Position numbers and translations under genes: made by a program. A stretch of 64,000 nt of DNA from Muribaculaceae bacterium (GTDB taxonomy: Bacteria > Bacteroidota > Bacteroidia > Bacteroidales > Muribaculaceae). The DNA lies in the NCBI GenBank assembly GCA_017399915.1, contig JAFQAS010000065.1, positions 62,001 to 126,000 on the forward strand. Direction: 5' to 3'. Of the stretch, positions 8,160-17,072 are shown piece by piece (position 1 is the stretch's first letter; each line of letters starts with the position of its first letter). A model generated the notes under the pieces. That model saw only the letters and a program-made list of their open reading frames with translations. It was not told the DNA's origin and made no database searches.

Positions 8160-11100
8160 TTACTTGCTTTCAGGATCTACGCCCCATTGTTGTTGAGCAA
8201 GGCGGCGGTAGTTGTTGTAACGCCATTGAGCATTTTCCTTAGCTGCAGCAAATAGTTCGGCAGCTTCTTCTGGATATTGCTTCATAACTGATGCGTAACG
8301 TACTTCACCTTTGAGGAAGCCTTCGAAGTCGTCCCAATTTGGTTCTTTGCTATCGAGAGTGAATGGGTTTTTACCTTCAGCTTCGAGAGCTGGGTTGTAG
8401 CGCCAGAGGTGCCAGTAACCGCATGCTACTGCGTTAGCTTCTTCTTGTTGTGATTTACCCATACCTGCACGCAATCCGTGGTTGATACATGGAGCATAAG
8501 CGATGATGATAGATGGGCCATCATAAGCTTCAGCTTCGCGGATAGCTTTGAGTGTTTGAGCTTGGTCAGCACCCATAGCGATTTGTGCAGCGTAAACATA
8601 ACCATAAGTTGAAGCGATCAAACCGAGGTCTTTTTTGCGTACACGTTTACCTGAAGCGGCAAATTTAGCGATAGCACCGATAGGAGTAGCTTTAGAAGCT
8701 TGACCACCGGTATTAGAGTAAACCTCAGTGTCGAGAACGAGAATGTTTACGTTTTTACCTGAAGCGAGCACATGGTCAAGACCGCCGAAGCCGATGTCGT
8801 AAGAAGCACCGTCACCACCGATAATCCATTGTGAACGTTTCACGATATATTGTTTTACTGAAAGAATGTTTTTGCAAGTGTCGCAACCGCAAGCTTCGCA
8901 AGCAGGAACGAGTTTGTCGGCGATTTCGCGAGTCTTAGCAGCATCTTCTTTGTTTTCGAGCCATTCAGCAGCGAGAGCTTTGATTTCTTCGCCACATTTT
9001 GGACAGTTGAGAGCGTCATTCATGTAACCTTCGAGGCGAGCACGCATCTTTTCGTTAGCGATAGTCATACCAAGACCAAATTCGCAGAAGTCTTCGAAAA
9101 GTGAGTTAGCCCAAGCAGGACCTTGACCACGTTTGTTAGTAGTATAAGGAGTTGAAGGAACAGAACCTGAGTAGATTGAAGAACAACCAGTAGCATTAGC
9201 CACCATTTCGTGGTCGCCATAGAGTTGAGAGATAAGTTTCACATAAGGAGTTTCACCACAACCAGCACATGCGCCAGAGAACTCAAACAATGGAGTAGCG
9301 AATTGGCTATTCTTAACGTTAGCTTTAACGTCAACGAGGTTTTGTTTTGATTCAACTTTTTCTACGCAATATTCCCAAGTCTTTTGAATTTCAAGTTGAG
9401 ATTCAAGAGGCTTCATTTCGAGAGCTTTCACGCCCTTCTTGCCCGGACATACATCAACACAGTTACCGCAACCAAGACAGTCGAGCACGTCAACAGCTTG
9501 AATGAATTGCATACCTGCGAATTGTTTGCCGATAGCAGGGATAGCGTCGGTAGTTGGAGCAGCAGCCATTTCGTCAGCGTCAAGAACGAATGGACGGATA
9601 GCAGCGTGAGGACAAACGTAAGCACACTTGTTACATTGTATACAGTTTTCAGAAAGCCATGCTGGAACAAATGCAGCTACACCACGTTTTTCATATTTAG
9701 CTGTACCTTGAGCCCAAGTACCATCTTCGATGCCTTTGAATGCAGAAACCTTCAAGAGGTCACCATCTTGTGCGTTGATAGGACGAACCACTTCGTTGAT
9801 GAATGCCGGATCGTTGTTAGCAGCAACTTCATCATCAGCAAGGTTAGCCCAAGCTGGATCAACAGCAAGAGTTTTGTATTCGTTACCACGGTCAACAGCA
9901 GCATAGTTTTTGTCAACGATGTCTTGACCCTTCTTACCATAGCTCTTAACGATGAATTTCTTCATTTGTTCTACAGCAAGGTCAACAGGAATCACTTCAG
10001 TGATGCGGAAGAATGCACTTTGAAGGATTGTGTTGGTGCGGTTGCCAAGACCGATTTCGCGGGCAATCTTAGTAGCATTGATATAGTAAACAGTGATATT
10101 GTTTTGTGCAAAGTAACGTTTTACTTTGTTAGGAAGATTTTTAGCGAGTTCTTCACCTTCCCAAATTGTGTTCAACAAGAAAGTACCACCATTGCGAAGA
10201 CCACGAGTCACATCATACATGTTGAGGTAAGCTTGAACGTGGCATGCTACGAAGTTAGGTGTAGTAACCAAATAAGTTGAACGGATAGGATCGTCACCGA
10301 AACGAAGGTGTGAACAAGTGAAACCACCTGATTTCTTAGAGTCGTAAGCGAAGTAAGCTTGACAATATTTGTTGGTGTTGTCACCGATGATTTTCACAGA
10401 GTTTTTGTTAGCACCCACAGTACCGTCAGCACCAAGACCGAAGAATTTAGCTTCGAAAGTACCTTCACCACCAAGAGCGATTTCTTCTTTTGGAGGAAGT
10501 GAAGTGAATGTAACGTCATCGATAATACCTACAGTGAATTGATCTTTTGGTTCAGGAAGAGCAAGATTTTCAAACACTGAGATAATTTGAGCAGGAGTAG
10601 TATCCTTTGAAGCAAGACCATAACGGCCACCTACGATAACAGGAGCATTTTCCTTGCCATAGAAGCATTGTTTAACATCGAGGAACAATGGTTCGCCCAC
10701 TGCACCTGGTTCTTTTGTGCGGTCGAGCACTGCGATGCGTTTAGCTGTTTTTGGCACTGCAGCGAGGAAGTGCTTAGCTGAGAATGGACGATACAAGTGA
10801 ACTGAAACAAGACCCACTTTTTCGCCGTTAGCCACCATGTGGTCGATAGCTTCTTTAGCAGCTTCAGTAACCGAACCCATAGCGATGATTACGCGTTCAG
10901 CGTCTTCAGCACCATAGTAGTTAAACAAGCCATATTTGCGACCGGTGATTTCTGAAATCTTGTTCATATATTCTTCTACGATTTCAGGAACAGCATCGTA
11001 GTATTTGTTGCAAGCTTCACGGTGTTGGAAGAATACGTCGCCGTTTTCAGCCATACCACGAGCCACAGGAGCTTCAGTATTCAATGCGCGAGCACGGAAA

Positions 11101-11711
11101 TCGGCAAGAGCTTCTTGGTCCAAAAGTGGAGCGAGGTCTTCGTTTTCGAGCATCTCGATCTTTTGGATTTCGTGAGATGTGCGGAAACCATCAAAGAAGT
11201 TCACAAAAGGAACGCGTGATTTGATAGTTGCAAGGTGAGCAACACCGGCAAGGTCCATAACTTCTTGTACTGAACCTTCAGCAAGCATTGCGAAACCTGT
11301 TTGACGCACCGACATCACATCTTGGTGGTCACCAAAGATGCTCAATGCGTGAGAAGCGAGTGTACGAGCTGATACGTGGAACACGCATGGGAGCAACTCA
11401 CCCGCAATTTTATACATATTAGGAATCATAAGGAGAAGACCTTGTGAAGCAGTATAAGTTGATGTCAACGCACCTGCTTGAAGCGATCCGTGAACAGCAC
11501 CGGCTGCACCACCTTCTGATTGCATTTCCTGTACAAGGACGGTTTCTCCAAAGATGTTTTTACGTCCTGCGGCTGCCCATTCATCAACATATTCAGCCAT
11601 TGTTGATGATGGTGTGATGGGATAGATTGCTGCTACTTCTGAGAACATATACGAGATATGTGCTGCAGCTTGATTACCATCACAGGTCAAGAATTTCTTT
11701 TCTTTACTCAT
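8160..11711 (-). CDS. nifJ: Pyruvate:ferredoxin (flavodoxin) oxidoreductase, single chain
   Basis: An 1183-residue fused enzyme that oxidises pyruvate with CoA to acetyl-CoA, CO2 and reduced ferredoxin, the central fermentation step in anaerobes. Domains in order: pyrimidine-binding (N-terminal PITPSSTMAEYVDEW), domain II, the gamma-type domain (GADGTVGANKNSVKIIG), two 4Fe-4S clusters (CIQCNKCAYVCP near 687 and CLGCGNCVDVCP near 744), and the TPP domain (CAGCGETPY, then GDGASYDIGFGGLDH near 965 and NTGGQASKATP). All expected motifs are present and length is normal. Codon use is uniform and biased, as in frd, suggesting high expression. It stands alone with its own promoter and terminator. Confidence 0.97.
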   Translation of the reverse strand: MSKEKKFLTCDGNQAAAHISYMFSEVAAIYPITPSSTMAEYVDEWAAAGRKNIFGETVLVQEMQSEGGAAGAVHGSLQAGALTSTYTASQGLLLMIPNMYKIAGELLPCVFHVSARTLASHALSIFGDHQDVMSVRQTGFAMLAEGSVQEVMDLAGVAHLATIKSRVPFVNFFDGFRTSHEIQKIEMLENEDLAPLLDQEALADFRARALNTEAPVARGMAENGDVFFQHREACNKYYDAVPEIVEEYMNKISEITGRKYGLFNYYGAEDAERVIIAMGSVTEAAKEAIDHMVANGEKVGLVSVHLYRPFSAKHFLAAVPKTAKRIAVLDRTKEPGAVGEPLFLDVKQCFYGKENAPVIVGGRYGLASKDTTPAQIISVFENLALPEPKDQFTVGIIDDVTFTSLPPKEEIALGGEGTFEAKFFGLGADGTVGANKNSVKIIGDNTNKYCQAYFAYDSKKSGGFTCSHLRFGDDPIRSTYLVTTPNFVACHVQAYLNMYDVTRGLRNGGTFLLNTIWEGEELAKNLPNKVKRYFAQNNITVYYINATKIAREIGLGNRTNTILQSAFFRITEVIPVDLAVEQMKKFIVKSYGKKGQDIVDKNYAAVDRGNEYKTLAVDPAWANLADDEVAANNDPAFINEVVRPINAQDGDLLKVSAFKGIEDGTWAQGTAKYEKRGVAAFVPAWLSENCIQCNKCAYVCPHAAIRPFVLDADEMAAAPTTDAIPAIGKQFAGMQFIQAVDVLDCLGCGNCVDVCPGKKGVKALEMKPLESQLEIQKTWEYCVEKVESKQNLVDVKANVKNSQFATPLFEFSGACAGCGETPYVKLISQLYGDHEMVANATGCSSIYSGSVPSTPYTTNKRGQGPAWANSLFEDFCEFGLGMTIANEKMRARLEGYMNDALNCPKCGEEIKALAAEWLENKEDAAKTREIADKLVPACEACGCDTCKNILSVKQYIVKRSQWIIGGDGASYDIGFGGLDHVLASGKNVNILVLDTEVYSNTGGQASKATPIGAIAKFAASGKRVRKKDLGLIASTYGYVYAAQIAMGADQAQTLKAIREAEAYDGPSIIIAYAPCINHGLRAGMGKSQQEEANAVACGYWHLWRYNPALEAEGKNPFTLDSKEPNWDDFEGFLKGEVRYASVMKQYPEEAAELFAAAKENAQWRYNNYRRLAQQQWGVDPESK

Positions 11712-11787
11712 AATTTTGTAATCTATTTATATAGGAATTATAATGATATTATCGATAGTATATATACATTATTAATTTTAAGACTTG

Positions 11788-11819
11788 CAAAGGTACGAAT
11801 TTATTGATAAACTGCCAAA
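11788..11819 (-). promoter_or_regulatory. nifJ promoter
   Basis: Reading the - strand, TTTG (11816-11819) and TACCTTTG (11788-11795) are 20 bases apart, a full match to the Bacteroidetes pattern. The implied leader is about 70 bases, longer than most others in this window. Confidence 0.75.
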
Positions 11820-12033
11820 AATATATAACAGAAGTTACCCTCCTTTTGTTCCAAAACACCCTTTTTATGCCCTATTATTCCATTTTTATAATTAAGCAAA
11901 GCAATTATACCTTTTTAATTACGACATGACTCATTTTAATAAATCCTAAATAACCTTTTCCTCTATTTTTGGCAAACTCCCTTTATCAATACTTAAAAAA
12001 GGTTAAATCAACTGCCATTCCGAGCGTTTTTTG

Positions 12034-12063
12034 TTGTCAATTCAAAAAATATACCTACATTTG
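12034..12063 (+). promoter_or_regulatory. Promoter of candidate small RNA
   Basis: TTG at 12034-12036 and TACATTTG at 12056-12063 are 19 bases apart. The predicted start is about 12070. The only thing between this start and a strong terminator is about 40 noncoding bases. Confidence 0.65.
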
Positions 12064-12069
12064 CATGTG

Positions 12070-12141
12070 TGTTTTTCATAGTATTAGATTAAGATAAAGG
12101 TTTAAAGGAAAAGAGACGTCGCGATGACGTCTCTTTTTTTT
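12070..12141 (+). ncRNA. Candidate small RNA or terminated leader, about 70 bases
   Basis: A transcript from the promoter at 12034-12063 would start near 12070 and stop at the hairpin 12111-12120/12126-12135 with its run of eight T (12134-12141). The body is purine-rich (AAGATAAAGG, TTTAAAGGAA). The following gene has its own full promoter beginning in the T-run, so this unit looks independent rather than a leader. Its family is not recognised. The ends are estimated from the promoter and terminator and are accurate to a few bases only. Confidence 0.5.
12111..12141 (+). terminator. Terminator of the candidate small RNA
   Basis: A 10-pair perfect stem (AAGAGACGTC with GACGTCTCTT), loop GCGAT, then eight T. 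Confidence 0.85.
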
Positions 12142-12170
12142 GCTTGATTAATAGTATTTTATTACTTTTG
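12139..12170 (+). promoter_or_regulatory. Promoter of the B3/4 - YrdC - FemAB-like operon
   Basis: TTTG at 12139-12142 and TACTTTTG at 12163-12170 are 20 bases apart. The -33 element overlaps the T-run of the preceding terminator. The first start codon is about 19 bases downstream. Confidence 0.7.
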
Positions 12171-12189
12171 TATCACCAAAATTTGCGTG

Positions 12190-12858
12190 ATGAATATTAC
12201 ATTTGACCCCGAAATATTAGCAGTTGCGCCGCAATTCAAAGTAATTGTAGTTGAAGCCTCGGTTACAAACGAAGCCACTTCCGATGTTTTATGGCAAGAA
12301 CTTCTCACCGAGGGGGAGCGCGTGAGGAGCATTTATGAGATGCCTATGATAAACAAACGTCCCGGCATCGCTGCCACACGCCAAGCCTATAAAGCGTTAG
12401 GAAAAGAGCCTAACCGCTATCGTCCTTCAAGCGAAGCACTTTGTCGCCGATTGGCCAAAGGAATGGAACTATACCGCACTCTCACGCTCATCGACTTAAT
12501 CAATCTGCTTTCTGTGCGATCGGGATATTCCATCGGCGGATTTGATGCCGACAAAATCCAAGGCGACACCTTGCGTTTGGGTGCAGGTCGCGAAGGGGAA
12601 CATTTCGAAGCCATCGGGCGAGGGCTACTAAATATCGCTTCGCTCCCTATCTATCGCGACAACGTGGGAGGCATAGGCACACCCACCAGCGACGAAGAGC
12701 GCACAAAGCTAAGCACCGACACAAAAAAACTATTAATGTGTATCAACATATATGGCGAAGAGCTTTCGGTCGATGAAACAATCGCTCTAACTACCGACCT
12801 ACTCACTCGCCATGCAAATGCCACTAATATTAATATAAGAGTAATCTCAGCAAAATAA
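12190..12858 (+). CDS. B3/B4 tRNA-editing-domain protein
   Basis: A 222-residue stand-alone protein of the B3/4 fold found in the phenylalanyl-tRNA synthetase beta chain (COG3382 type), where it edits mischarged tRNA. Typical segments are NKRPGIAATRQAYKALGKEPNRYRPS and SIGGFDADKIQGDTLRLG. A free-standing editing role is plausible but unproven. Two start codons are adjacent (GTG 12187, ATG 12190); I chose ATG. It is the first gene of a three-gene operon with gaps of 18 and 13 bases, followed by a YrdC/Sua5 protein, another enzyme type linked to tRNA quality. Confidence 0.85.
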   Translation: MNITFDPEILAVAPQFKVIVVEASVTNEATSDVLWQELLTEGERVRSIYEMPMINKRPGIAATRQAYKALGKEPNRYRPSSEALCRRLAKGMELYRTLTLIDLINLLSVRSGYSIGGFDADKIQGDTLRLGAGREGEHFEAIGRGLLNIASLPIYRDNVGGIGTPTSDEERTKLSTDTKKLLMCINIYGEELSVDETIALTTDLLTRHANATNINIRVISAK

Positions 12859-12876
12859 CGTTTAAATTCTATACCC

Positions 12877-13485
12877 ATGAAGATTTTAAAAATGTATACA
12901 TCTAACATCAATGACCGATTTATGGACGAGGTTATTGAAACATTAAAAGATGGCGGCATAATCATATACCCCACCGATACCTTGTATGCGATTGGGTGTA
13001 ATGCTTTAAACAACAACGCAATTGAACGTATTTGCAAAATAAAAGGCATAAATTCACAACGCACCAACCTTTCGATTGTGTGTAGCGACATTTCACAAGC
13101 CTCTCAATATGCCCGAATTGACAATCGAGCATTCCAGCTTCTTCGCGAAAACCTCCCCGGAGCATTTACATTTATTCTACCTACAGCTTCAACACTTCCC
13201 AAAGCGTTCAAAGGACGAAAAGCGGTAGGGATACGCGTTCCCGACAATGTAATTGCACGCGAAATCGCTTCTCGGTTAGGCAACCCCATTTTGACCACAT
13301 CAATCGAATGGGACGACGACCCCGAAGACGGTTGCAACCCTCAAGCCATCGCAATGAAATATGAAGACATAGTCGACATTGTCATTGATGGAGGATATGG
13401 AGAATTAACTCCTTCTACAGTAGTAGACTGCCTCGACAGCTCTTCTCCCGAAATCACACGCGAAGGCAAAGGCATCTTTAATTAA
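12877..13485 (+). CDS. YrdC/Sua5/YciO-family protein (threonylcarbamoyl-AMP synthase type)
   Basis: A 202-residue protein of the YrdC fold. Visible family segments are IIIYPTDTLYAIGC (about 27-40), KIKGINSQRTNLS (about 54-66), PGAFTFILP and KAVGIRVPDN. Family members make threonylcarbamoyl-AMP from threonine, bicarbonate and ATP for the t6A37 modification of tRNA. The YciO branch shares the fold but its role is unsettled, and KIKGINSQRTN fits YciO at least as well as TsaC. Length matches the short form without a C-terminal Sua5 domain. It lies between the B3/4 gene and a FemAB-like gene. Confidence 0.88.
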   Translation: MKILKMYTSNINDRFMDEVIETLKDGGIIIYPTDTLYAIGCNALNNNAIERICKIKGINSQRTNLSIVCSDISQASQYARIDNRAFQLLRENLPGAFTFILPTASTLPKAFKGRKAVGIRVPDNVIAREIASRLGNPILTTSIEWDDDPEDGCNPQAIAMKYEDIVDIVIDGGYGELTPSTVVDCLDSSSPEITREGKGIFN

Positions 13486-13498
13486 ACAATCTAAAATA

Positions 13499-14434
13499 AT
13501 GAATATAACAGAATTAACAAGTAGCGAATACAGCGAACTATTCTTTTCGCCTAACCACATATTCAACTCCGTTTCTTTCACCCAACTTAACGCAAGAAAA
13601 TGCGAGAAGATACATCGCTTAGCTTTTTCCGACTCAAAAGCAAGAATGGGAATCACGTTAGGCCAACGCGAGAACGTGTTATATTCACCTTTTTCAGCCC
13701 CTTTTGGTGGATTTGATTACCGAAAAGATGAATCGATTTTAAAAATCGAGGAAGCCATCAATGCATTAATACAATATGGCAAAGACTCCAACAAAACAAT
13801 TAAAATCACATTCCCTCCACTATTTTATAACGAAAGCCTTTTAAGCAAAACAATTGCTACTCTTATCAACCAACACGCTCAGATAGAATTCACCGAAATT
13901 AATTACCATTTCGACCTATCTACATTTCCTCATTTCAACTCGCTTATTGATAGAGGTGCACGAAAGAACCTCAATAATGCAATGAAACAAGGATTTGTTT
14001 TTGAAAAAATCGATAATGAGAATATTTCAGATATAGAACGGGCTTATAATGTGATTAAAGCCAATAGAGAATCTCACGGATATCCACTTCGAATGTCATT
14101 ATCCGATGTTTTAGAAACAATTAAGATTATCCCCGCCGAATTCTTTATTGTAAAGTTAAATAATGTTGACGTCGCTGCTGCACAAATATTCCATATTAAA
14201 CAAGGAATAGCCCAAGTGATATATTGGGGAGATGCTCCCGGTTATGGAGCATCACGCCCGATGAATTTCTTATCATATAAACTTTTTGAATATTACTATA
14301 ATTGCGGATTAAGAATACTCGACATTGGCCCATCAACCGAAAGCGGCAAGCCTAATTATGGATTATGCGACTTTAAAGAAAATATAGGTTGCACCGCCAC
14401 ATTAAGATACACATTCTCACTTCAACCGATATAA
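13499..14434 (+). CDS. GNAT/FemAB-like acyltransferase
   Basis: A 311-residue protein with the double GNAT-like layout of FemAB-related transferases. The recognisable part is C-terminal: AAAQIFHIKQGIAQVIYWGDAP, NFLSYKLFEYYYNCGLRILDIG and KENIGCTATLRYTF. Relatives transfer amino acids or acyl groups to cell-wall or lipid acceptors; the acceptor here is unknown. It is the last gene of the operon. No signal peptide or membrane segment is seen, so it should be cytoplasmic. Confidence 0.7.
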   Translation: MNITELTSSEYSELFFSPNHIFNSVSFTQLNARKCEKIHRLAFSDSKARMGITLGQRENVLYSPFSAPFGGFDYRKDESILKIEEAINALIQYGKDSNKTIKITFPPLFYNESLLSKTIATLINQHAQIEFTEINYHFDLSTFPHFNSLIDRGARKNLNNAMKQGFVFEKIDNENISDIERAYNVIKANRESHGYPLRMSLSDVLETIKIIPAEFFIVKLNNVDVAAAQIFHIKQGIAQVIYWGDAPGYGASRPMNFLSYKLFEYYYNCGLRILDIGPSTESGKPNYGLCDFKENIGCTATLRYTFSLQPI

Positions 14435-14542
14435 AACTCTCATATTTATATATATGATCCACACATTCTCGCACTATTGCCCAAAGAAAAAAATAACCTT
14501 TTTTTAACACCAATAGCACAATATTTATCCAAACAAACGTTA

Positions 14543-14550
14543 TACTTTTG
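14543..14550 (+). promoter_or_regulatory. Putative -7 box of the fimbrillin-like operon
   Basis: TACTTTTG matches the -7 consensus 60 bases before the DUF3575 gene. No clear TTTG is present 19-21 bases upstream, so the -33 element is weak or an activator may be needed. Confidence 0.45.
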
Positions 14551-14610
14551 TACCAATTTTATAATTACTTTTAAAATATTATCATAAACTATAAGGATGA
14601 GATACTAACT

Positions 14611-15882
14611 ATGAAACCTTATCTCTTGGTTTTATTCATATTAAGCTCATTTATTGTCTTTGCACAAGAAAAAGTTGACTCGCTACAGGTCTTCTTTCAC
14701 CAAGGAAAATCCGATATTGACTTATCTTTTAGCGAAAATGGCAGCCGCATTAATCCTTATGCACAAAAATTGCAATCGATTAATGCCGACTCATTATATA
14801 AAATAAATCGCATCGTATATTTTGCCGGAGGATCGCCCGAAGGTAGTCGTGCCACAAATGCCCGCCTTTCTAACGAGCGCGCAGCTTCTGTTGCCAACTA
14901 CCTCCACCAATATGCCCAATTCAACGACTCTTTGGTGGCGGTCAACCCTCAAAACGAAGACTGGAAAGGGTTGAAACAACTTGTGGAGGCATCAAATATG
15001 CCTAACAAAGCAAGAGTGATGCAATTACTAAAGGATCTCCCCGACATCGATGACGAAGCCGCATCTGAAGCTCTCAAAAAGAAACTAAAACAATTAAATA
15101 AAGGTCGCACTTGGAATTATATGTATCGCAATTTCTTCCCTCAATTGCGTGGAGCGAAGCTATACATATATTATGAGGTAGTGGAAAAACCCGAACCCGT
15201 TGAAGAGAAAAAGGTGGAAATCGAGCCTGCTCCCGAACCTATCGAAATCACCCCTCCAGCGCCCAAGCCCGCACCTATGCCTCAACGCATTCCCGAACCG
15301 GTAGTTGAGCCTAAACCCGAACCCAAGCCCGAGCCTAAAATCGAGACTCGTTTCCTTGGGGTAAAAACCAACCTATTATTCCTTGCCGGAACAATAGCCA
15401 ACGTTGGTTTTGAGTATGAATTTGCTCCAAAATGGTCGGTAGATCTTCCCATCTACTACTCTCCATATGATCTCTCCGACACTCGCAAGATACGTGTGCT
15501 TGCCACTCAACCCGAAGTGCGCTACTGGCTTTCAAAAGCCGGCGAAGGCCACTACTTTGGTGTTCACGGTCATATTGCAGGATTTAATGTGGCTATCAAC
15601 GACCATGGCCGCTACCAAGACCCCGAACGTCCATTATGGGGCTTCGGACTCGGATATGGTTATGCAATCAATTTTGGCGCGACCAAGAATTGGGGATTGG
15701 AATTCAATCTCGGATTAGGATTTGCCAACTATGAATATGAGGCATTTTACAACCGCCCCAACGGACAAGTGTTCCGCACAGGCGAAGATTGGTATTGGGG
15801 TGTTACCCGTGCCGGCATATCTTTAACCTATAAGTGGTGGAAACCTCGCAAATCATCGGTTGTGAATGCTTTGATTAAATAA
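14611..15882 (+). CDS. Outer-membrane protein with OmpA-like N-half and DUF3575 C-half
   Basis: A 423-residue exported protein: signal peptide at 1-18 (FIVFA then QEKVD), an OmpA-like region at about 20-190 (GGSPEGSRATNARLSNERAAS), a Pro/Glu/Lys linker at about 195-248 with repeated PKPEP units, and a DUF3575 domain at about 250-415 (GVKTNLLFLAGTIANVGFEY, YKWWKPRK at the end). DUF3575 proteins are outer-membrane beta proteins found in front of fimbrillin clusters in Bacteroidales, where they may help export or anchor fibres. The next two genes are fimbrillin-like lipoproteins, and the stop shares one base with the next start. Role is inferred from that context. Confidence 0.82.
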   Translation: MKPYLLVLFILSSFIVFAQEKVDSLQVFFHQGKSDIDLSFSENGSRINPYAQKLQSINADSLYKINRIVYFAGGSPEGSRATNARLSNERAASVANYLHQYAQFNDSLVAVNPQNEDWKGLKQLVEASNMPNKARVMQLLKDLPDIDDEAASEALKKKLKQLNKGRTWNYMYRNFFPQLRGAKLYIYYEVVEKPEPVEEKKVEIEPAPEPIEITPPAPKPAPMPQRIPEPVVEPKPEPKPEPKIETRFLGVKTNLLFLAGTIANVGFEYEFAPKWSVDLPIYYSPYDLSDTRKIRVLATQPEVRYWLSKAGEGHYFGVHGHIAGFNVAINDHGRYQDPERPLWGFGLGYGYAINFGATKNWGLEFNLGLGFANYEYEAFYNRPNGQVFRTGEDWYWGVTRAGISLTYKWWKPRKSSVVNALIK

Positions 15883-17027
15883 TGAAGAGTTATATTATTG
15901 GCATATTATCTTTATTATTTGCTGTGGTAACGACAGGTTGTCATGGCACAATCCACGAGCACCCCGACGAAGGTAATGCTTCGGTGACTCTCACTATGAA
16001 CGTAAAGAAGTCGGGACCCGAGTTATATAAGGTAATTGAATATGTGGGCAACGAACGCCACGAATACCAAGCAATGGATTACGAGTTGCCTAACACTCGT
16101 TCTAATCTTGCCCAAACAATGGCCGAATTCCTTGCCATGAACTCTATTGACCTCGACAAATGGGATTTGCGACTCATTTGGGAGCTATATGATGGTTCTC
16201 GCGATGATATTCGCAATGGAGACGCTCGTCTATTGCAACGCGACTTTTCTATTGTAAACTACGAAGTTGACCAGCCTTCGCACACTATCACTTTCGACGC
16301 TCCTTCGGGCAGATACACCCTTCTTGCTTGGGCCGATTTTGTGCCTAAAGGTTCAAATGAAGATTTCTATTACGACACAGATGACCTTAATCAGCTTATG
16401 AGTTATCTTGAACGCCGTCGCAACTGTACTGATAATGACCAACGCGACTGTTTCTCTCAAGCCTATGATTTTGTTATCGAAGACATTGATTTTGAAGGTC
16501 AAGCACGCCACTACGAAACTACATTGATTCGCCCTCAAGGTCGATACGTAGTGCTTGCTACCGACTACGAAAAATACAAAACTCTTACCGACATTCCTGT
16601 TGAAGAAAATATCGTTCAAGTTAAATACCCTTCATTTGTGAATGTGGGTTATACTGTTGTGGAGCAACGCCCCAACGATGGACAACCCGGCTTATCTTAT
16701 AATCACACACCTTCGACCTATGACTTTGACGGCAACGAAATGGTGTGTGTGGCCGATGACTACTCCTTCGTTAATGGCGAAGTGTCGTATGTAAATATCA
16801 ATATGGGTGTTTACAACCCATTTGAGGCTCTACTTTCTACTAATAAAAATATTGAAATACCGCTATATGCCGACCGCTTAACAGTGGTAATTGGTAAGTT
16901 CCTTGCCACATCAACCGGTTCGGGAGGTATCAACATGGACGACGGCTTTGAAGATGAATTTGTCATACCTTATGCCGTTGACCAAAACCAATTTGGAGAT
17001 AGAAACAATTTGATAACAAATAAATAA
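15882..17027 (+). CDS. Fimbrillin-superfamily lipoprotein (DUF6562/Mfa2-like)
   Basis: A 381-residue lipoprotein: the signal peptide ends in TTGC, so Cys20 would be lipidated. The body has the fimbrillin-like features of an early strand (VTLTMNV), the aromatic LLAWADFV segment near 148 and a later strand ETTLIRPQGRYVVLAT. I place it with DUF6562 or anchor-type (Mfa2-like) subunits; the match is by pattern and not certain. It overlaps the DUF3575 gene by one base and is followed 45 bases later by the large fimbrillin-like gene, so it may be the anchor or minor subunit of one surface fibre. Confidence 0.65.
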   Translation: MKSYIIGILSLLFAVVTTGCHGTIHEHPDEGNASVTLTMNVKKSGPELYKVIEYVGNERHEYQAMDYELPNTRSNLAQTMAEFLAMNSIDLDKWDLRLIWELYDGSRDDIRNGDARLLQRDFSIVNYEVDQPSHTITFDAPSGRYTLLAWADFVPKGSNEDFYYDTDDLNQLMSYLERRRNCTDNDQRDCFSQAYDFVIEDIDFEGQARHYETTLIRPQGRYVVLATDYEKYKTLTDIPVEENIVQVKYPSFVNVGYTVVEQRPNDGQPGLSYNHTPSTYDFDGNEMVCVADDYSFVNGEVSYVNINMGVYNPFEALLSTNKNIEIPLYADRLTVVIGKFLATSTGSGGINMDDGFEDEFVIPYAVDQNQFGDRNNLITNK

Positions 17028-17072
17028 AACAAATAAACAATTATTAATCACTTAAATTTAAATTTTTTAATC

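Larger units (their letters stand above)
11712..12189. other. Divergent intergenic region between nifJ and the B3/4 gene
   Basis: A 478-base, AT-rich gap. It holds the nifJ leader and promoter on the left, an unassigned T-rich stretch from about 11820 to 12030, a complete promoter-to-terminator unit for a candidate small RNA (12034-12141), and the promoter of the next gene (12139-12170). No protein-coding frame is credible here. Confidence 0.7.

Noticed and set aside
9384..10280. Long open frame (298 codons) antisense to nifJ
   Set aside because: It arises from the biased codon use of nifJ; the translation has no domain pattern, no promoter and lies wholly within a certain gene.
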